Shown: positions 11,415 to 23,010 of the stretch, one piece after another
Position numbering within the stretch: position 1 is the first letter of the stretch
Layout of the letters: every line of letters begins with the position of its first letter
NCBI RefSeq assembly: GCF_040412425.1
Contig: NC_089782.1
Coordinates: 25,630,122-25,694,121 of the forward strand
Length of the DNA: 64,000 nucleotides
Direction of reading: 5' to 3'
Source: Macrobrachium rosenbergii
Lineage: Eukaryota > Arthropoda > Malacostraca > Decapoda > Palaemonidae
Notes under the pieces: model-generated
The model's input: only the letters and a program-made list of their open reading frames with translations
What the model was told of the DNA's origin: nothing
Database searches by the model: none
Made by a program: the position numbers and the translations under genes

Positions 11415-11813
11415 AACAAAACCCCAGGTCTCGCAAAATAAATAGAAAAAAAAAACTTTCTGCACACCAAACCATGGAACTTATTTGTCATTACTGCAGT
11501 CCATACTAATCTAATGAGCAAATCACGCCACTGAAATCTTCCCATTATACATGTTTATCAAATTACCCAATGCAGTTTTCTAAGTATTTTCATAACTGAT
11601 CACACTAATCCTAATTATATTCGCAGAAAAGGCTAATGTCTATACCTTTCCTAATGGCAAATATTAGCCATTTCCTTAAAACTTTCTATCGTCATATTTC
11701 TGGCAAGATGAAAAATGTAAACGGCAATACCATCTGGATGTCATTTACTGGGAAAAGCAAACACCCACCACCATCAATCAGACACCGACATCATCACACC
11801 TAAGCAAACTTAC

Positions 11814-11878
11814 CGCTCGATTTGCGTTCTTTTCCACCGCATGGACTTGATCCTACGAAACATCATCGAATCCTCCAT
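11814..11878 (-). CDS. RhoGAP gene, alternative first coding exon (11.9 kb)
   Basis: The ATG at 11878 opens a 21-codon reading frame plus two bases (CG), ending at a consensus donor (GAGCG|gtaagt). The peptide begins MEDSMMFRRIKSMRWK and is strongly basic. The donor phase matches the acceptor at 6382: CG plus G makes Arg, giving ...TQIER then VKFGVSLE. The codon context before the ATG is GCGA, which is acceptable. The surrounding sequence is visibly richer in CpG than the AT-rich intron on its 3' side, as expected near a promoter. No TATA box is obvious. I chose this ATG because the upstream one (11892) is out of frame and stops after nine codons. The peptide has no domain I recognise; it may be a basic N-terminal tail before the GAP fold. 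Confidence 0.68.
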
Positions 11879-11892
11879 TCGCAGTTTCCCAT
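11863..11892 (-). promoter_or_regulatory. Upstream ORF overlapping the 11.9 kb start codon
   Basis: An ATG at 11892 starts a nine-codon frame (MGNCEWRIR) that ends in TGA at 11863, inside the main coding sequence that starts at 11878. If the transcript starts upstream of 11892, ribosomes using this ATG would end past the main start, which usually lowers translation. Whether it is in the mRNA is unknown, because the transcription start is not visible. Confidence 0.35.
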
Positions 11893-12333
11893 AATCAGAG
11901 AACCAAGCTCACTGGGACTCGCTCTGCCAATTGTAATGAACACTAAAGTAATTGTCACTCAACGTCGGGTACCCACGATATTCACCTTCGACTGAATTCA
12001 CATAAAGTACACGTAAAAACTTAACTTTCTTAAAATTCGCCCAATAATCAGCAAGCCATACAAGGTCATTGTTAAGTGACTTCACACTTTTAAAAGCAAT
12101 GCGTTAGACGTTAATTAAACAACAGCTACGCGAACCTCGGCAAAATAACCCAACGAGAAGACGGCAAAACAATGTGTACGCAAGTCATGTACTGTAGTCA
12201 ACAAAAAACAAGCATTGTTAACTTTAGTCTAAGAGGTAACCGTCCTTATCAGGATTTAAACTGATAAGAGAAGACTACGCTGAACTCCGTTAAAGACAGT
12301 ATACACAAAAGATCGGTTTCCCGTTCCCCTGGC

Positions 12334-12337
<4 letters not shown>

Positions 12338-12376
<39 letters not shown>
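12338..12376. repeat. (CT)n microsatellite
   Basis: A pure 39-bp tract, the first of the GA/CT tracts that fill the middle of the window. It lies about 0.45 kb upstream of the 11.9 kb first exon. Confidence 0.97.
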
Positions 12377-12380
<4 letters not shown>

Positions 12381-12815
12381 CAACTTCTAAAAACGAAAAG
12401 GGCGATCAAATTTACCACTTAATGTTGAAACACAAAATCATAACATAAACAAAATATCACAAAAGCATCTGATTAACACTTCTTATCAAGTACATGAATT
12501 AACGACAGACATGAATCAATGACAAAGGCTGTTTCGCCTCCGTTCGCGTTGTAAATAAAGCGTAACGTTAAATGAAGATAACGCTATCAGGCCCACTTTC
12601 ACCACAAAAGCATAAGTGTGACTCTACTGCCAGTAAGAGATAAAAGACCGAGTAATCAGGCGGATATTACGAAAGATAAAGATGAGTTAACCTTCCATTA
12701 AAAAAAAAAGTAGACAGTAACCATATATGCGGAAGGGGAGCGGAACCTCCTGTTCAAATGTTTGTTTTACTTCTGAATTTATAATACATACTGGGTTCCC
12801 GAAGAACTTCCACAC

Positions 12816-12872
<57 letters not shown>

Positions 12873-14023
12873 TAATAATAATAATAATTAATCCGACCAA
12901 TAATGTTTAACAAAACTGCAGTATTACAATAACGTCAAGTTGTTTTCATTAAATACTAAGTTCCAGGAATTTTCAGGAAATGACAAACCCACACATGAGA
13001 TTAATACCAAAGAACAAAATGTGTTTCATTCATTCTACGTAAAACGGTCACATGAGCGTAAATAGTCATACGCATCCAAAGCTGAGTTTCAGTTTCCAAG
13101 ATAAACACTTCCTGTTCGTCGTCATCGGAACTTGATGAGTCAAAGTTGATGTGGCGAATAATTAGCCAGCAAACTAGAGGAACCAAATTTTAACCACAGT
13201 CATTTTACAATGACGCTCGAGTAATAGCTGATCATTTTCATTTGTATGTACGTAGGTCAAGAAATACTTGAACGAGCATACTGTAAAAATATTAAATAAA
13301 AATTACGTCACTGGTGAATCAGATTATTGTAATGGTAAAACTAAATCCCCACTGCCCTGCAGACAATAATTTCACTTGACTATCTAATTTCTCCATATAG
13401 TTCTATTAGGGCCTACCGAATCACGAATAGAAGATTAATAAGTCTAGTGCAATTTAAAAGAATAAGGCAGGTACTGGCTGACTATCAAGGCAATAATCGT
13501 ATACATAATATGTCAACGTTTCAGGCGATCAAAAATGGAAGTCAAAGATACCCCACAAGATGTTGAATGGCTTCAAACCTAGGACATTTATACATTACTA
13601 GTGAACCACAGTGCTGCACCATGATTCCCACCGCCAGTCTGTTTAACAAATTACCACAAGAAGTCAAATCCAAACACAACAGGCTCACATTAAAGGCTGA
13701 AAACGATAGTGACACTCTTACACCAGTGAAGGCAGGATTCGTTTACATACGAGTACATACTAAACTTACATGCTCGGACTTTTGAGGTGCGGCCCCAAGG
13801 ATTCTTGTTCGAATCATGACCGGCGCAGAAGCCCTTATCACAGTTTCCTTTGGGTTTAAGTTATTCCCGAGGGATAGTGAATTCCATATTCAGCGTTATT
13901 TGTGGAAAAATAAAGGTCACGCGTGTGTAAGAGACAAAAATTCTATTGGGAAACTATCGTATTTCCAAGGTTTGGTAAATAAACGACCGAGTAGAAAAAA
14001 AAAATAAAACCTACAGTATATAC
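12377..14023. other. Noncoding stretch upstream of the 11.9 kb exon
   Basis: Mixed-composition sequence with more CpG than the gene body. It contains an AAT array (12816-12888). No promoter element, exon or gene is recognised. Open frames of 60-70 codons near 13.6-14.0 kb show no protein likeness. Confidence 0.5.
12816..12888. repeat. (AAT)n microsatellite
   Basis: About 24 units with one interruption near 12868. Confidence 0.97.
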
Positions 14024-14135
14024 GAGCCTTTCAGTCGAGAAACATGCCAAGCGCCATCCTGGGCCAAAGTATTTTTTAATTTAATTTATTATATTTTAAA
14101 AATGTCATTTGACATGTTTCTCGACTGAAAAGCTC
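14024..14135. mobile_element. Short inverted-repeat element (MITE-like)
   Basis: The termini gagcctttcagtcgagaaac (14024 on) and the reverse complement ending at 14135 match over 23 bp with one mismatch; 18 bp (14029-14046 and 14113-14130) are perfect. The 66-bp interior is mostly A/T. No clear target duplication is seen, and weaker complementarity continues outward (atata..gagc). It has no coding capacity. Confidence 0.65.
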
Positions 14136-14524
14136 ATCATATGTACAACGATCGGAACTTTCCGAACACTGAAAACTAAGCTAAGTAGGTAACTCAATCA
14201 TTTAAATTAGAAAAAAATGCATTTGCCGTGTTTGAAAAACTGAGGTGATGTAGGAATGACTCGTGTATAAAGTGAGCCAAAGAGCAAGACGATCAAATAC
14301 ATATAGAGAAAAAATCTGAATACAAAAATGGAAGGATTACACCAACGTAAACACCAGGCCTTCATGACCTGGACGTGACACCAGACCTCGAGGAAGGGCG
14401 CATACAAAACCTAACGCTGAAGGGCCCTTTCCGATCTTCTGAGAATTCTTTTGTGATCTGGGTTGGAAAGACAATATAATCTATATCTCAACGAGGCTCC
14501 CTTCTCTTCCAGGTCCGATGTAAT

Positions 14525-14594
<70 letters not shown>
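14525..14594. repeat. (CT)n microsatellite
   Basis: A 70-bp tract with one interruption near the start. It creates Ser-Leu and Arg-Glu repeat frames that are not genes. Confidence 0.97.
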
Positions 14595-14597
<3 letters not shown>

Positions 14598-15054
14598 CAA
14601 GAGCCATCCTACGTAACACCTGCCCCTCCCCCTGACAAGAAAAAAAAAAATTTAAATCTCGAAACCTGAAGAAGACAAATCTGAACACAAGCGAAAGGCT
14701 GCATCATCACAATTAAGATCCTTGTTATTCCTTGACTCAGCTGGGATAAGCAGGTCAATCAATGTTTGGACAAACGCTTCCCTTCCTACCAACCCATCAA
14801 AGACACACTCATCGTCAGCAGAAGGCTGTCATCAGCCGGGAACAGACAGGCAGACAGAGATAAGCAGGCTACCGGATTCACGAGAAACCTAAATGCTACC
14901 AGGTGCGAAGCATCACAATGAGCGAGGTGGATTGTGCGGATTATGACAAGCTAAGATAACCGAAATGGTATAGATGGACAAAAGAAGGAATGGGGCCGAT
15001 TGATGAACGGATGGGGACCTCAAAATAGAACAGGAATGAATGGAATGGAATGGA

Positions 15055-15343
15055 CTGGAATACGGAATTTAGTCAAATGCCAAGCACAAGGACCTATGAG
15101 GTCATTCAGCGCTGGAAAGGAAACAGAGTAGATAGGTCTGAAAGGTGTAACAGGAAGAAAACATAGTAGTTGCACTATGAAATAGTTGTTAAGAAAGGGT
15201 GGATTGTAAGGTAAAAGAAAGATAAGAACGGAGGTACAGTAAAAGGAATGAAAGGCGTTGCAGCTAGGGGCCGAAGAGACGCTGCAAAATACCTTTAGTA
15301 ATGCCTACAGTGCACCCAGTGAGGTGCATTAACCCCCTACGGG
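15055..15343 (+). mobile_element. SINE-like dispersed decapod repeat
   Basis: Key blocks in order: gccaagcacaaggacctatg, aggtcattcagcgctgg, gaaaggtgtaacaggaagaa, gttgcactatgaaatagttg, gaatgaaaggcgttgcagct, and a 3' end with tgcacccagtgaggtgcatt and ccccctacggg. I recognise this block order from memory of decapod crustacean sequences, where near-identical copies are frequent. No reading frame is kept. The 3' block contains a small hairpin (gtgcacccagtgaggtgcat). A GA tract follows 24 bp after its end. Class is uncertain; a database match would settle it. Confidence 0.6.
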
Positions 15344-15363
15344 AAAACAGGAATGAAGATCAC

Positions 15364-15366
<3 letters not shown>

Positions 15367-15414
<48 letters not shown>
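15367..15414. repeat. (GA)n microsatellite
   Basis: A pure 48-bp tract directly 3' of the SINE-like repeat. Confidence 0.97.
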
Positions 15415-15417
<3 letters not shown>

Positions 15418-16552
15418 GTACAGATATCCTTTCAAACATCGCGGATGAAGCCCGGGTAAAAAGGCCATAAAGCTGCTCAGGTGGCCTCCTGGCGAGACAG
15501 CCTTAGTGAACACAATCACCGGAAAACCAGAGTGACCATAGACAGCCTAGAGCAATGGACAAACCACACGACATTCAAATCGTTTTATGGATTACATTGA
15601 ACAATTACCTCACAGCAACTATGGACCAAGCTACTGAGTAACCCATCTTAGACTGGATGGACCTGCGTCTACACCCAAGCTACTGCGTAATCCATTTTAA
15701 GAGACCGGATGGATTAACCGCCTTAATGTATAAATGTTTTTAATACTGCTTAAATCCTGGGGATTACATAGATATTATATTCATAAATCCTTGCAACATG
15801 CAACTGAAAGTTGAAGACTTGTTCTTTGCTATAAAGGCTTTCCCCTGGAGGTCTACAAAGACAGAACACCATGACGTCCAGAGATATTTAACAAGAACAA
15901 AACTGAACACGAAACGCGTACACTGAGGGAAGCGTGTGAATGCACTTTCTTCGCTCCTAGTTAAGAGTTAAGTGACAGTTAAGAAGAGAAAAGAAAGAAC
16001 CAATCACCAAACAACTCCATTCACAAAGGCCATTTGTTCGTTCTTTGGTCCTTCGCAGAGACAGAGGAAGAGCTGGGTGGTTCCGTCTCTTCAGCTGTCA
16101 GAAAACGATACGGACTTCTGATACTTCTTCTATTATTATCATTATTAGGTTTTGAATCAAAGGTACACAAGAACAACGTCGAGTTAAAGAAGATGGACAG
16201 CTAGCTGGAAGGAGAGCAAAGAAAATGGATGTAGAGTAAACGGTAGAAATGAATGCAGCGGGGAATCTTTGTTGTCATCTACAGTGTGCCGCAAAGGGCC
16301 CACATCAAAGAAGGCATACGCCAAACTTCTAAATCCCTGAGTAATTTAACTTCTGAGTACATCTCACATAAGTGAGAGTATCCTCCAGCATGTACAGACC
16401 ATCAACTAATTACTAATTATACTCTTGTATTCTCTCGCAAACTGTTCTTCACGACTTGGACATAAGCAGCCTTGTGATCTTCACGAATCTACTTGAATGG
16501 AGAAACTTTCTACCAGCCACTCTCAGCTGGTGTGTCTACAACCATAGACTCA

Positions 16553-16626
16553 ACTTCAATAAAGAAAGAAAGTACTATTTATGTAATAAACTTCAATAAA
16601 GAAAGAAAATACTATTTATGTAATAA
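16553..16626. repeat. 37-bp direct duplication
   Basis: Units starting acttcaataaagaaagaaa occur at 16553 and 16590 with one difference. Confidence 0.85.
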
Positions 16627-16824
16627 AGTTTATAACTGCTAAAATCAACAGAGGCACAATGGAAGTCAACGTGCCTCAAGTGTCCAAACTCTAATGAAAA
16701 TCAAACCTTATTGATAAGGCTTACATCATGACCATAAGACCCTGCAAACACTTATTAGCATATCCTTAAAACTATACCTGACCATTCATTTTCCACTCTA
16801 CTGAAGTAAAGACATGACCTTGAG

Positions 16825-16853
<29 letters not shown>
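16825..16853. repeat. (AC)n microsatellite
   Basis: A pure 29-bp tract. Confidence 0.95.
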
Positions 16854-16855
<2 letters not shown>

Positions 16856-17222
16856 ATCCAGCCAGTACCATAACGTCGACGGCGTATTACGTACAAAGAA
16901 CAATCGATGGAATACCAACAACAAAGAAGCGGATTCTGTCAACGTTCTCTTCATCAAGAACTCATCCCAGCCAGCATTCCAATGGTGATTTAAACGCATA
17001 GCACAACGCAATACTTGAAAACTGTCTCGCTTGAGCAAAATCGCTTCAGATTAAAATTAATGAATACTAACTCCATAATTACCCCCGATAAATGTGTTTC
17101 CCAGCATATCTCGCCAATGTAAAGCCTGACCTAGATGCCGCCAATTTAAAGAAAAATAATAAAGAATCAGTCGTATCCCAAGCATTAAGAAGACAAATTC
17201 ATATGCATAAAACCAACACACA

Positions 17223-17244
17223 GAGAGAGAGAGAGAGAGAGAGA
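17223..17244. repeat. (GA)n microsatellite
   Basis: A short pure tract of 22 bp. Confidence 0.95.
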
Positions 17245-17541
17245 CACGTGCCAGTGAATACTCGAATCAAATCGTAGTAGGCTTGCCTTCCGCAGGCAGA
17301 CAGGTATGAAGAGAACTGTGTCAGAATGTAAAGGAGTGGTAGGGATGCAGCTAAGTATTTTATCCCTTTTCTTCAGTAAGTGGCGCCTTTGTTGCGCCTC
17401 TCTGCGTGGGGCCAATGAACAGTTACCTGGCATTGTCGAGGTGCGAACAGAGAGCGGGAGGTATTACATCCGGGGAACTTGCTAGCGATAAATAGGCGTG
17501 AAAAATGATAGGCTAACGACATTGCACGTAACGTTATACAC

Positions 17542-17561
17542 CTCTCTCTCTCTCTCTCTCT
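17542..17561. repeat. (CT)n microsatellite
   Basis: A short pure tract of 20 bp. Confidence 0.95.
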
Positions 17562-18314
17562 AATCAACTTTCTGAGAGATTTGGACGAGTTGGGCCCACT
17601 CGACTGCTCTCTAGCGTTGGCACCTGCGAGGAAAAGGAAAGGCCAGGTACACTGGGACACGTCCATCATTCCCACCTTATCTAATCAGCCTTAATCACTG
17701 AGGTAATCACGACAATGGAGTGAGACACGCTATGAGAATATGAGCTCATAGACCTCGTCAATAGATACAGGATGATCATGACAGGTGACGAGCATACGAA
17801 CGGACACGATCGTTCATGCGCGCGCTCGATCGCGTGCACACGCACTGACACACACACCCACATTCCCTTCATTCTCCGAGATTTACGACTTCCTGGCCCT
17901 CAATTAAAGGCTGGAGTGGCACCGTTACTCTTATTAAGAAAGACGTCGTCAGCTTTATCTCATCGAGGAAGAGGAGGTCCTTCTCCCCTTCCTCTCGAGA
18001 GAATAAAAAAAAAAATTCTTCCTCATTTTTGAAGGAGCAAAGGGGCTCCTCCCTTCACACCTTTAAGAAGGAAACTTCTTCCCCTCCCCCTGAGGAAAAG
18101 CTCCGTCTTCTCCCCACCCTCCGAAGACAACTAAAACTAGTTCAAGTCGTCCTTGAGTTGGATTGAAGTCTACCCACCTCCCTCATCCCCTCTAAATGCC
18201 GTCGCACAGCATCCACTCGATCCCCACCAGAATTCCCCAGAACAAACATTACACAGCCTTCCTTGGGGGATCGAATTCATCTGTCTATAACAAACGGAAG
18301 TGGTAAATGGTCTC

Positions 18315-18316
<2 letters not shown>

Positions 18317-18383
<67 letters not shown>
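18317..18383. repeat. (GA)n microsatellite
   Basis: A pure 67-bp tract. Confidence 0.97.
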
Positions 18384-18385
<2 letters not shown>

Positions 18386-19344
18386 GTCTCAGGTGGCTGA
18401 CCATATCACGCACGACCGGGGGAAGAAAAAATGAATGCAGTGTTCAAGAACACTATGTGAGTGTGTGTGTTTGTGGGCGTTATTCCCACACAAAGAGCGA
18501 GGTGTTGCGTCCATTCATGCAAGAGACCAATCAAGTGTACCTGAAGGTGAAAGCATTCATACTGTAAGTACGCCACTACCGGAAACCGATGTCAGAACTA
18601 TGCAGTGCTCACAAGATGCGGCGAAGGAAAAAAATGAAAGAGGTGGTTCAAACGCTACGGACCTCCTTAGAATCGAAAACCCCGTCTTAGCAGACATCGC
18701 GAATACCCGCCTAATCGAAAAAAAAACCTGGAACTTTTGAAGCGTGGACCACCTAAATAACTTCCACGGGATGAGGAAACTGCAATCGAGTGTTCAACAT
18801 GTATGAAAAGGGAATTAGTTCCCTGCTTTTTAAACTTTAAACAGCAGAATCTACAATGAGGTTCAAAAACCAAAATACGAGCATAAATACACCAGGGATT
18901 CGAAATTTAAGGTGATACACAGTTAATCAAAAAGAATTCCATCGGAACTTCTGGACTTGGCCAATTGAGATTCCAAGACGACCCGAGACACACAAAAATA
19001 TTCAGACGAACTCGAGCTTAAAATAACCAGGCGGTGGCATTGAAACTTGACAGACTCAAATAATGACACAGATTCAAGGATACGTAAAGGTTTGACGATT
19101 TTAACCATCAAGTTATTCGGGTAACTCCAGATAAGCGACGATTTCTGGTTATCAGGTGCTACGGCCATTTTCCTATGAGAAATTACCAAAATTTCAAAGA
19201 CCTTCAAAGGCGTGACTTCCACACCACGAGAGGAAATAATAGCTCTACCCTTGAGAAAAAATTACAATAACCTACGTGTTGTACTTTTTGACCATGAAAT
19301 AAATTACTGTTTCCTTACTTTCCAAGGAGGGAGAGAATTTTACC

Positions 19345-19345
<1 letters not shown>

Positions 19346-19429
<84 letters not shown>
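19346..19429. repeat. (GA)n microsatellite
   Basis: A pure 84-bp tract, among the longest uninterrupted GA tracts here. Confidence 0.97.
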
Positions 19430-19430
<1 letters not shown>

Positions 19431-19762
19431 CACCAACTCAACTTTGAACATGTGATGTTTATAACTACACAAAACTTGAACCAGTTAGTTAAAATAATGT
19501 GTTGAAAAATAACATGTCCATGCATTTCTTATATAACCGTATTTATATTTTACCCTAAAGCAATTCTCCCTGTATTCTATACTTTGCTTGCCTTTTAATC
19601 CATTTATTTATCAATTTTTCTTCTCTAATAGCTGATCTGTTCTTTCCCTATTCCCTGTTACCTTCTATTACTTCTTTCAAAAAGAACACCATATTCTTTG
19701 GAAGCTTGAATTTCAAGTCAATGGCCCCAATGGGCTAGTTCCACTTCAACAGGGTTCGTCTT

Positions 19763-19765
<3 letters not shown>

Positions 19766-19832
<67 letters not shown>
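19766..19832. repeat. (AAT)n microsatellite
   Basis: About 22 uninterrupted units. Confidence 0.97.
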
Positions 19833-20199
19833 GATCAGTTCGCCTCTTCAGCCTGAAGAGGCCAACTAATCAAGTTGGCGAAAGCTTCCTGTATGTAGCA
19901 ATATACATACACACATACATACATACTATTGCGGACTTTATTTTTCCAATAATAACAATAATAATTACCTATGGCGACTAAGAGCGCCATATTAATAATT
20001 ACCCCATAAAAAGAAATTATTAAAAAATATGTGGAACACCCCTGAGAATATATCTGAGTCCAAGAGCTAGGTGGGGTGAAGCAAAGAAGGATCCAATTTT
20101 GGTGGGTTAGCATCTTCAACTCTTCGGGGACGCCGTGTATGCAATATGCTTTCCAAAGATGTGACCTCGAGACGAGATGGAAAAGCCGAGCTGTTAAAA

Positions 20200-20620
20200 T
20201 ATGAACTTCTGATCTTTTTAGTTTTCTGTAAAAGAAAACTATTGTGCCGACTTTGTCTGTCCGTCCGCACTTTATTCTGTCCGCACTTTTTCTGTCCACC
20301 CTCAGATCTTAAAAGCTACTGAGGTAGAGGGCTGCAAATTGGTATGTTGACCATCCAACCCCAATTCATCAAAACATACCAAATTGAAGCCCTTTAGCCT
20401 CAGTAGTTTTTATTTTATTTAAGGTTAAAGTTAGCCATAATCGTGTGTCCAACAACGATACAGGACAGGCCACCACCGGGCCTTGAGTAAAGTATGGGCC
20501 GCGGCTCAAACACAATTATGCCGAGACCACCGAAAGTTAGATCTATTTTTGGTGGCCTTGACTATACGATGTACAAAAAACTAAATCGCGCCGAAGAAAC
20601 TTCGGCGCATTTTTTACTTG
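20200..20620 (+). mobile_element. Structured dispersed decapod repeat with terminal hairpin and T-run
   Basis: A compact element of about 420 bp that I recognise from memory as common in decapod genomes and transcripts. Structure visible in order: hairpin agttttct-gtaaa-agaaaact (20219-20239); ctgtccgtccgcac repeats; a long hairpin with arms 20317-20348 and 20373-20406 (ctactgagg... against ...cctcagtag); a central block with ggccaccaccgggcc and gggccgcggctc; ggtggcc pairing back to the earlier ccacc; and a final perfect 9-bp stem gcgccgaag/cttcggcgc (20588-20608) followed by a T-run. The outer ends (ttttagttttctgt and acaaaaaacta) are weakly complementary. No reading frame runs through it. 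Class is unknown to me: a foldback DNA element or a retroposed structured RNA are both possible. Confidence 0.6.
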
Positions 20621-21160
20621 TTTTTCAGGCAGTGGCTGTTAAATGTTATGTGAGCAATTTTAACAATATCGTGATATAATCCTGCGATGAAAGCAGCATG
20701 CATAACGTTTACTATTCCATCTACTGCGGTAAGCAGCCATTAATGACAGACATTAAAAAGATTAAGATCATCATCTACATCCATTTACAGATAAGTCAGC
20801 CGTCCGCATCCAACCAATCCAGTAAAAAATGTTTAATCAGTATTCTGAAAATGGTTAAAACAAGATAAAACACACAAGACTGAAAACACAACCTTTGCAA
20901 ACGTCTCTTTCCCCCACGCACCAGCTTCGACGGGCGAAACCAAGAAACAAACCAAAGAGCGCCATAATATATGAACATGAGGTCACGTCTCGGGAAACGG
21001 CATTTGCCCTTTGTGCCAGCCATAGATAATGCTTCTGCGTGGCTCCGAGGCTTCGCGTGGCCCTCGCCCCACTTAGGAGATTAAAAGTAATGCGGAGTCA
21101 CACTACTTTCGTCAACAGCCACAAAACACACCTTCATCACGACGTAATCCTCAGCGGACT

Positions 21161-21401
21161 GTTTATTCAGCTGTCGCTACACCCTTGCCAATGCCTCAAT
21201 AACAGCAGTAATACTGATCACAATAAATTCGATTGCTGGCGTTAAAAAAACGACCAAATCTTTCCGTCAAGTTAAGGATCGTTTGTTCAGCCGTCGCTAC
21301 ACCCATGCCAATGCCTCAATAATAGCAGTAATAATGATCATAAAGTACATTCGACTGCTAATGGTTAAAAAAAAGACCAAATCTTTTCGTCAAGTTAATC
21401 G
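21161..21401. repeat. Two-copy 120-bp tandem duplication
   Basis: The copies begin gtttattcagctgtcgctac (21161) and gtttgttcagccgtcgctac (21281), and continue through gccaatgcctcaataa and gaccaaatctttccgtcaag. They differ by about a dozen substitutions and small indels. Confidence 0.85.
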
Positions 21402-21633
21402 AATAATACTTTGAAAAGAATAAAAAAAAATTTGGTGGCAAATTTCTAATTTCCTTCGTATCCGGACATTCTGACCAGCTCAGGAAGTCCCTGACCCAAT
21501 CGTACCCGGCCATTTGCAAATTTCTTAATAAGAAACCAATTATTAGCAACAGGGACGCAGAGAACCATTACTTTAGGCTGATGCATATGCATAAACAAGA
21601 ATGATAGATCACAAATTCACGTACAGAATAATG

Positions 21634-21636
<3 letters not shown>

Positions 21637-21712
<76 letters not shown>
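21637..21712. repeat. (GA)n microsatellite
   Basis: A pure tract of about 76 bp. Confidence 0.97.
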
Positions 21713-21714
<2 letters not shown>

Positions 21715-21908
21715 ACTGCCAAGGTTTAATTATTCTTTACACACCAATACTTCCTACAATTTTAATAGCGCACAACACCAAGCACATCTTGAACTGTGTA
21801 AAGACACGAGATGCGACAATTTTAACGCAAGAATAAACTAAAGAACAGTTTATGACAACACTGTATTAGTTATCTGTGGTGCATCACTATACTGTGATCG
21901 GAAATAAT

Positions 21909-22063
21909 GAGTAAAAAGCCACATTAATATAAATGAAAGACTAGTTGGCTGAAGAGAACCGTTGTGCAAACGGTCGAAAGCTCCCCTGTTTTATCCTTTT
22001 TTTGTATTTTGGAACAATACAGTCTATCATTTACATCATTTAAATTATTGTGGCTTTTTACTC
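21909..22063. mobile_element. Foldback element with 28-bp inverted ends
   Basis: The left end gagtaaaaagccacattaat (21909-21936) is the inverted complement of the right end (22036-22063, ending gtggctttttactc) with two mismatches. The 99-bp interior carries ggctgaagagaaccgttgtg and ggtcgaaagctcc, with a small stem around gttgtgcaaac. No coding capacity. It looks like a short non-autonomous foldback unit. Confidence 0.65.
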
Positions 22064-22795
22064 ACTGTATTAGTTACATGCAAGGGAAATAAAGCACAAC
22101 AACAACCCAAAATACCAAATATATCAGATAAAGTGTCCAAAGATAAAAGATGTGACCTCGTCCGGAGCATCAGTTACATTATGAAGGGGTCAAGTTCGCG
22201 CACAATGCCCTGTCATGTTTTGCCATCCAAGCGGGGTCACGACGGTGGTCCACAGACTTCTCGACGCGAATAACAATTATGGCGACAACATTTGTTCATC
22301 ATTTTACTAAGAACTTTGATCAGTTAGGATTTTTCACTGACACTGACTACCGCCTCGACTTGGTTTGACAATATACTGTATGGGCTCGGGAAGCTTTAAG
22401 ATAGATGTATGATAAAAGGGCTTTCTTTTCTTAATTTTGCATTTAGTCTATATGTTTGGAACCTTAAGTGGAGTAAGTAAGTCTCTTTTCTGATCTAAAG
22501 AAAACGAAATGTAAAGTCACTTTTCTAATCTGAAGACAAAAGTATTGTAAAAATAACTATAATAATGACTCAGAAACTACTTATTATATTTTTCTTTTAA
22601 AACATTAAAAGTCTTCAACATTTTCATGCACTGGAGAATACCAGCGATCGTCAACTTAACACTGGACATAGACAAATGATCCTCAGACTAGTGTTTCTTA
22701 ATGAAGTAAAGACAAAAACAAGGACGGCAGCGTCGAAAGTCTATAAATCAATAAATCAAGCGAAAAATCGACCAAGAAAGGGGTTCAAATAGACG

Positions 22796-22921
<126 letters not shown>

Positions 22922-23007
22922 TTAAAATATTCTTTAGCACTAAACACTTGTTTTCTAGAGGACAAACAATTTACTATTTAAAAAGGAGAGAGCAAACACA
23001 ATAAAAG

Positions 23008-23010
<3 letters not shown>

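Larger units (their letters stand above)
6383..11813 (-). other. RhoGAP intron 1 (11.9 kb form)
   Basis: A 5.4-kb AT-rich, CpG-poor intron between the 11.9 kb first exon and exon A. It holds a 27-bp direct duplication (7254-7307), G-rich and C-rich tracts at 9339-9408 and 11392-11414, and short A/T homopolymers. No further exon was recognised. Confidence 0.65.
15415..20199. other. Noncoding stretch with microsatellites
   Basis: Holds GA/CT, AC and AAT tracts listed separately and a 37-bp duplication. A good minus-strand donor (GCCAG|gtaact at 17425) ends an open 32-codon frame, but its phase (0) does not fit the RhoGAP exons and the peptide is not recognised. Alternating purine/pyrimidine sequence (gcgcgcgctcgatcgcgtgc) occurs near 17818-17840. 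No gene is supported. Confidence 0.5.
20621..21908. other. Noncoding stretch with a 120-bp duplication
   Basis: Mixed sequence holding the duplication at 21161-21401 and a long GA tract. No gene is supported. Confidence 0.5.

Noticed and set aside
13795..13830. tRNA B-box-like ttgttcgaatcatg
   Set aside because: No A box, no cloverleaf and no acceptor stem could be folded around it.
14463..14688. Open frames of Ser-Leu, Arg-Glu, Thr-His, Val-Cys or Tyr-Ile repeats here and at other dinucleotide tracts
   Set aside because: They are translations of (CT)n, (GA)n, (GT)n or (AT)n tracts. The flanks show no protein likeness or splice sites.
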